Below, in pieces: positions 20,021-22,041 of a DNA stretch of 22,041 nucleotides; position 1 is the first letter of the stretch; each line of letters begins with the position of its first letter. Below the pieces are notes generated by a model, which worked only from the letters and a program-made list of their open reading frames with translations, was not told the DNA's origin and did not search any database. The stretch comes from Dissophora ornata (lineage: Eukaryota; Mortierellomycota; Mortierellomycetes; Mortierellales; Mortierellaceae): assembly GCA_025201705.1 (NCBI GenBank), contig MU617135.1, forward strand, positions 1 through 22,041, written 5' to 3'. Made by a program: the position numbers and the translations under genes.

Positions 20021-21971
20021 ATGCCTTCCCACGAAAAGCACGAGAAGCCGTTGGTGGTCGTCATTGGCGCCGGCGTTGTCGGCCTGACCACAGCATTGCT
20101 GTTGCAATGCAACCATTACAGTAAGCTCACATTACCATTCATAGCTGGGTTTCTTTCATGCCAAAAATAAAAAAAAAATGTTCCTGGTGTTTAAACCCGT
20201 CTCCTTTTTATTTCTGACCGCAAACTGCCTAGACGTAACCATTATCGCGTCCGAGTTCCCAAAGGATGAAAAAGCCCACCCGGACTATGCGTCGCCGAAA
20301 GCTGGTGCGCATTGGAGATCGATGTGTGACGAAGATGATACTCGAGGCAAAGGTACGGGGCAAATGGAAGGACAGGGATACTCTCTCCATTATGAAGACA
20401 GATAGTGTATGTTGCGTATACGGAGGACAAAGAATTGACCATTTCAATTTGCGCGCTGCTCTCGACATCGATTGTAGAGTACGACACTGTCTCGTACAGG
20501 ACCTTTCAGGAGTTGGCTAAAGACCCAGAGTCGGGTGTCAGGATCCGAGATGCCATTGACTATTTTGATTTCAACCCTACTGGGCATGAAGGTCGTGATC
20601 CGTGGTGGTCGGAAATCGTGGATGATGTACGTGAACCCAATTTCTTCTAGAAAGGAAGATCAACTATATTATAACTTCACTGCTCTAACACCGTGCCACG
20701 CTTGAAAACAGTTCAAGAGCATTGCATCGACAAACGCCGATTTTCCCATTGCATACTCCTACAAGACCCCGGTGATCACTCCCAGCATCTACCTGCACTT
20801 CCTTTTGCATCAGTTCAAGAAGGCAGGCGGTCATGTTCAACAGCGAAAACTCACACATGTTGCAGAAGCGGCACTCTGGGTCGGCACAAAGTCAAAGCCG
20901 GTCAAGATCATTGTCAACTGCACGGGGTTTCAGGCTAGGCATTTGGGAGGTGCACAGGATTTGAGGTGTTATCAGACACGAGGACAAACTGCCGTTGTGC
21001 GGGCATCATGGGTCAATGAGACTGTCACTTGGATCTGTAAGTTTTGTTCTTTTCAGATGTCTGTTTTTTCAAGGAAGCGGAAGCTTTGTATTTACATGTT
21101 TTGTTTGTTTTCGATGCTAGCTAAAACAGGATCGATCATGTATGTGATCCCTCGTGCGAATGGCGAAGTTGTCCTTGGTGGATCCCATGAAGCCCACCAA
21201 AAGTAAGCACCAGTCAAATCTCGTAACAATAATGAAGGCTTGTTTTCGTGTATATGTCTGCCATGACACGTCCCAATTTGGCAAAGAGAAGTAAGAGCTG
21301 ACTGGTAATGATGGATCCCTCCCTTCCTCCCCTGAAAAAAAAAAAAAAAAATAGCAACGAGTCCGTCAGTGCAACAAAGACGACCCATATTCTCAAGACG
21401 ATCGTTAAGCGATACCCAAAGATCTTGACCCCAGGATCCTCGACTGCGTATGCTGCTAATCCCGATCTGCTTTCCAAGTTTGATATTGTCGATCAAAAGG
21501 TCGGATTCCGACCCTCGCGACTTGGTGGCGTGCGCGTTGAAGTCGAACACGGACGTAAGTTTGTAGCAGGAGAAGTTGCCTGCATGGATGTAAAAGATGG
21601 AATCATTGTCCAATGTGCTGATCCTCCACCTCCATTTCTACATCTCCTTTGTCGTTCTCCTTTGTCGTTAGGCAATGGATATGGTCAGCCCATTCTGGTT
21701 GCTCACAACTATGGTCATGGTGGTGCAGGTATGATCCGATATTTGACCCTCCATGCGACTCTTGGTTTTTGATAGAAAGGGGCGATTGTTCTGATTTTTG
21801 CTTTTGGTCTTGATCCTCCTCCTCCCAACTATGTCGTGCATATACTATTTTTTGTTTTGTTTTGTAGGATACCAATCAAGCTGGGGTACTGCCAATGACC
21901 TTCTCCAGATGATTGAGAAGGCGCAAAAAGAAGTTCCTGAAGGACACCGTCGTGAGATTGCCAGGCTGTAG
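20021..21971 (+). CDS. DAO: D-amino-acid oxidase family flavoprotein, probably peroxisomal
   Basis: Eight exons: 20021-20120, 20233-20352, 20478-20626, 20712-21036, 21121-21202, 21355-21554, 21672-21728 and 21868-21971, giving 378 aa, normal for the family. It oxidatively deaminates D-amino acids to keto acids, ammonia and H2O2 using FAD. The Rossmann motif VIGAGVVGL is at 14-22. YASPKAGAHW (FAD contact), VNCTGFQARHLGG and YQTRGQT follow in the expected order. MYVIPR (238-243) supplies the active-site Tyr, GFRPSR (309-314) the carboxylate-binding Arg311, and NYGHGGAGYQSSWG the C-terminal FAD/substrate signature. The protein ends in ARL, which fits the [SAC][KRH][LM] peroxisomal targeting signal. 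Whether it prefers neutral D-amino acids or D-aspartate cannot be decided from these motifs. The acceptor at 21353-21354 follows an A17 run. The start is the ATG immediately before the FAD motif. Confidence 0.92.
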
Positions 21972-22041
21972 TGGCAGCAAAAAAAAAAAACACGCCCAAA
22001 AAAGGGATAGACGCAGTTTTTTTTTTTTTTTTTTTTTTTTT
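21972..22041. other. 3' flank ending in a T25 homopolymer
   Basis: Downstream of the oxidase stop there is an A12 run at 21979-21990, a CGCCCAA motif at 21993-21999 and a terminal T run from 22017 to the window end. The window may stop at a contig break caused by the homopolymer. Confidence 0.6.

Noticed and set aside
1..22041. Search for tRNA, rRNA, CRISPR, transposase or a biosynthetic cluster
   Set aside because: No cloverleaf with a proper GTTCGA B-box outside coding sequence, no spaced repeat array, no transposase or reverse-transcriptase motif, and the neighbouring genes belong to unrelated housekeeping pathways.

Overview
The window is nuclear DNA of an intron-rich filamentous fungus. 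Every gene is split by short GT-AG introns (about 70-210 nt), sits close to its neighbours, and encodes a conserved eukaryotic protein with long Gln/Ser/Asp-rich disordered stretches. The high intron density (14 exons in APC5, 8 in the D-amino-acid oxidase) fits an early-diverging lineage such as Mortierella-like Mucoromycota better than a yeast or a typical ascomycete. That placement is inference. I see no prokaryotic operons, CRISPR array, rRNA, tRNA or complete transposon.

Layout: (1) 1-1629, a flank with a long AG microsatellite, then a minus-strand lipid-droplet-associated hydrolase (LDAH family). (2) A 264-bp divergent intergenic region leads to a plus-strand inositol polyphosphate 5-phosphatase (1894-5953), whose catalytic core is interrupted by large low-complexity insertions. 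(3) A plus-strand pinin/SDK/memA-domain splicing-type protein (6167-7527) follows, converging on (4) a minus-strand FAD-dependent amine-oxidase-like protein with a C-terminal membrane segment (7835-10979). (5) A 3.1-kb region with no supportable gene (10980-14116) holds a diverged 66-bp direct repeat, a small hairpin and simple repeats. (6) A minus-strand RNase P/MRP subunit of the Rpp21/Rpr2 family (14117-15223) is divergent from (7) a plus-strand anaphase-promoting complex subunit 5 (15677-19830). (8) Last is a plus-strand D-amino-acid oxidase with a peroxisomal C-terminus (20021-21971). The window then ends inside a T homopolymer.

The genes do not form one pathway: lipid-droplet turnover, phosphoinositide signalling, mRNA processing, a flavoprotein oxidase, tRNA/rRNA processing, cell-cycle ubiquitination and peroxisomal D-amino-acid catabolism. 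Exons were assembled by eye from frame continuity, GT-AG signals and family motifs. Summed coding lengths are all multiples of three, giving proteins of 347, 1192, 376, 844, 292, 969 and 378 residues.

I did not find a convincing new biological system. The points most worth a second look are the split catalytic core of the 5-phosphatase, a CPCxxC insertion in the amine-oxidase-like protein, a CGCCCAA motif concentrated in non-coding DNA, the diverged 66-bp repeat, one ambiguous APC5 intron, and upstream ORFs overlapping two start codons.
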